From Candidatus Eiseniibacteriota bacterium (lineage in GTDB: Bacteria > Joyebacterota > Joyebacteria > Joyebacterales > Joyebacteraceae): a stretch of DNA of 16,421 nucleotides. The notes below the pieces were generated by a model. That model had not been told where the DNA came from, ran no database searches, and saw only the letters and a list, made by a program, of their open reading frames with translations. Position numbers and translations under genes: made by a program. Shown piece by piece: positions 15,028-16,421 of the stretch (positions are counted from its first letter, which is position 1; the number at the start of each line of letters is the position of its first letter). The stretch lies in assembly GCA_030609605.1 (NCBI GenBank), contig JAUWBY010000024.1, positions 1 through 16,421 on the forward strand, written 5' to 3'.

Positions 15028-15521
15028 AGATTCGAGCTTTCGCGGTGTTGTGTGCTGTTGCTCTGGTTCTCGACACGGCCCTGGCACCGGAGATCGAGAT
15101 CCTTGGAGCGAGACCGGATTTCCTCGTTCTGGCTCTTGTCTACGGGGGACTGGGCCTCGGCGTCAGTGTCCCCGTCATCGCCGGCTTTCTCATGGGGCTG
15201 ATGACAGATTCGGAACTCCCGGAGTACCTCGGCCTGAACGCACTGGCTCTCTCTGTCACGGCTTTCGCAGCCGCATCGCTGCTCGACCGACTCGTCAAAT
15301 CTCATATTCTGGTACAGTGTTCTGTGATCTTTGGCGCAATCCTGCTGCGTGACACCATCTTCTACACCGTCTACTACAGGGGTAGCATCGGCATCTTCGG
15401 CCACTTGCTTCTTCGATACAGTCTTATCGGAGCGGGCTACACGGTTGCCATAGGTCTTATCATCCACTTCATAGCGCGGCTCGCGAATTGGAGAGCTATA
15501 ACTGGTGCACCTCGCAGGTAA
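15024..15521 (+). CDS. mreD: rod-shape-determining membrane protein MreD
   Basis: 165 residues, almost entirely hydrophobic, with about five membrane helices separated by short polar loops. The usual MreD features are present: an N-terminal helix with Lys2/Arg4, the RPDFLVLALVYGGLGLG segment, GFLMGLMTD, and a C-terminal helix ending in a basic tail (APRR). MreD is an inner-membrane partner of MreC and PBP2. The GTG start overlaps the mreC stop by four bases, and the 3' end overlaps the next gene by 17 nt, so translation of the three genes is tightly coupled. Assignment leans on position as well as sequence, since MreD proteins are poorly conserved. Confidence 0.93.
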   Translation: MKIRAFAVLCAVALVLDTALAPEIEILGARPDFLVLALVYGGLGLGVSVPVIAGFLMGLMTDSELPEYLGLNALALSVTAFAAASLLDRLVKSHILVQCSVIFGAILLRDTIFYTVYYRGSIGIFGHLLLRYSLIGAGYTVAIGLIIHFIARLANWRAITGAPRR

Positions 15522-16421
15522 CTCCTCCGACACGCACGGAGTTTCCAGACAGCGCTCGCGGATCCTGCGTTTCGCGGCCGTAGCCATTTGTCTGATCATG
15601 ATATCGAGACTCGGCTGGCTGCAGCTCTTTCGGGGGCAGTTCTACCGGGGGCTCTCCGAGAACAACTACGTCCAGGGTTTTCTGATGCCGGCGCCGCGCG
15701 GCCTGATACTGGACAGGAACGGCGAGATCCTGGCGTACAATCGCACCTCCTTGTCCATAACTCTCACGCGAATGAAGCGGCGTGACGACGCTGTTCTCAC
15801 GTACAGGCTGAGTGAGCTGCTCGACCTCGAGCCCGACTTCGTCGCCCAGAAGCTCGAAGAAGCCTCAGGGCGCTTCTACGGAAACGTCGTGCTCATCAAG
15901 GATGCGGATCTCGAGCAGGTATCGCGAGTCGAGGAGCGCCGCTCAGAACTCCCCGGCGTGAAGGTCGAGGTGACCGCTGTCCGCCGCTATCCTATGGGAC
16001 CTCTCGCCTCCCACGCGATCGGCTATGTGGCTGAGATATCCGACAGCGAACTCACGGACAGGGCATCGCTTGGTTACCGTTCCGGCAACGTGGTTGGTAA
16101 GACCGGCGTCGAAGATCGCTACGAGTTCATGCTGCGGGGCCGCGATGGAGCCGAGTACTGGGTTTGTGACGCCGTAGGCCGAGAGTTGTATCCCTTCCAA
16201 GACGGGCCTTCGCGTCCGGCGAGACCCGGAAGCAACCTCATTCTCAGTTTGGACGCACCGGCACAGATAGCCGCGGAGGAAGCACTGTCACGCTACGACG
16301 GAGGAGCGATCGTGGCCATCGCTCCTCGAAGCGGAGGGGTGCTGGTGCTCGCCTCTCTGCCCGCTCTGGATCCGAATGATCTTGTCGACGGTATTTCGAA
16401 CGAAGAGTGGGCCTCGATCTC
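15505..16421 (+). CDS. mrdA: penicillin-binding protein 2 (5' part, runs off window)
   Basis: PBP2 is the class B transpeptidase of the elongasome. The reading frame from GTG 15505 is open for 305 full codons to the window edge. One membrane helix (about 20-36) is followed by the pedestal motif PRGLILDRNGEILAYN (64-79), RRYPMGPLASHAIGYVAEI near 169-187, and the class B signature GKTGVEDRYE (198-207). The transpeptidase core begins around 240 but its catalytic SxxK, SxN and KTG motifs lie beyond the window. The start has GGAGAG (15490-15495) 9 nt upstream and overlaps mreD by 17 nt. An ATG at 15598 would cut through the membrane helix, so it is rejected. Confidence 0.95.
   Translation, partial: MHLAGNSSDTHGVSRQRSRILRFAAVAICLIMISRLGWLQLFRGQFYRGLSENNYVQGFLMPAPRGLILDRNGEILAYNRTSLSITLTRMKRRDDAVLTYRLSELLDLEPDFVAQKLEEASGRFYGNVVLIKDADLEQVSRVEERRSELPGVKVEVTAVRRYPMGPLASHAIGYVAEISDSELTDRASLGYRSGNVVGKTGVEDRYEFMLRGRDGAEYWVCDAVGRELYPFQDGPSRPARPGSNLILSLDAPAQIAAEEALSRYDGGAIVAIAPRSGGVLVLASLPALDPNDLVDGISNEEWASI

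Noticed and set aside
14733..15599. 288-codon minus-strand frame
   Set aside because: Opposite mreC, mreD and the start of mrdA, which overlap tightly and match their families.

Overview
The window is a compact stretch of bacterial chromosome in which every supported gene lies on the + strand. I see no tRNA, rRNA, CRISPR array, insertion sequence, integrase or phage gene. The cell it implies is a diderm (Gram-negative type) rod. It carries two lipoproteins with clear lipoboxes, a LolA-type lipoprotein chaperone, an elongasome cluster (mreB-mreC-mreD-mrdA), FtsK, and the usual bacterial acetyl-CoA carboxylase subunits. The sequence is fairly GC-rich. The pairing of a DUF4837-like with a DUF4292/LolB-like lipoprotein suggests a lineage in or near the Fibrobacteres-Chlorobi-Bacteroidetes group, perhaps an uncultured candidate phylum. 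That placement is inference only.

Layout. (1) 1-77: probable 3' end of an upstream gene. (2) 167-3405: a promoter followed by three envelope genes: an exported TPR protein, a LolB/DUF4292-like lipoprotein and a DUF4837-like lipoprotein. (3) 3439-12234: a second promoter followed by a TPR protein, efp, accB, accC, a ComB-family phosphatase, ftsK, lolA and rimO. All gaps inside this set are 74 nt or less, so it may be one long transcription unit. (4) 12299-16421: a third promoter followed by radC, mreB, mreC, mreD and the first 305 codons of mrdA (PBP2), which runs off the window. No intergenic gap exceeds about 200 nt, and I found no convincing intrinsic terminator.

How the genes work together. 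Most are growth and envelope functions. EF-P assists translation, RimO modifies ribosomal protein S12, and AccB/AccC feed fatty-acid synthesis. FtsK handles chromosome segregation at the septum. LolA, perhaps with the LolB-like lipoprotein, moves lipoproteins to the outer membrane. MreBCD with PBP2 lengthens the cell wall.

The most unusual object is the C-terminus of FtsK. After the DNA-reading gamma domain it ends in a run of 43 residues, 39 of them Glu, encoded by a GAA/GAG triplet tract that also supplies the ribosome-binding site of the overlapping lolA gene. Other points of interest are three promoters with the same extended -10 layout, start codons fixed by strong Shine-Dalgarno sites, and a TTG start for rimO overlapped by a four-codon mini-ORF. 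I did not find an obviously new multi-gene system; the window is mostly conserved housekeeping.
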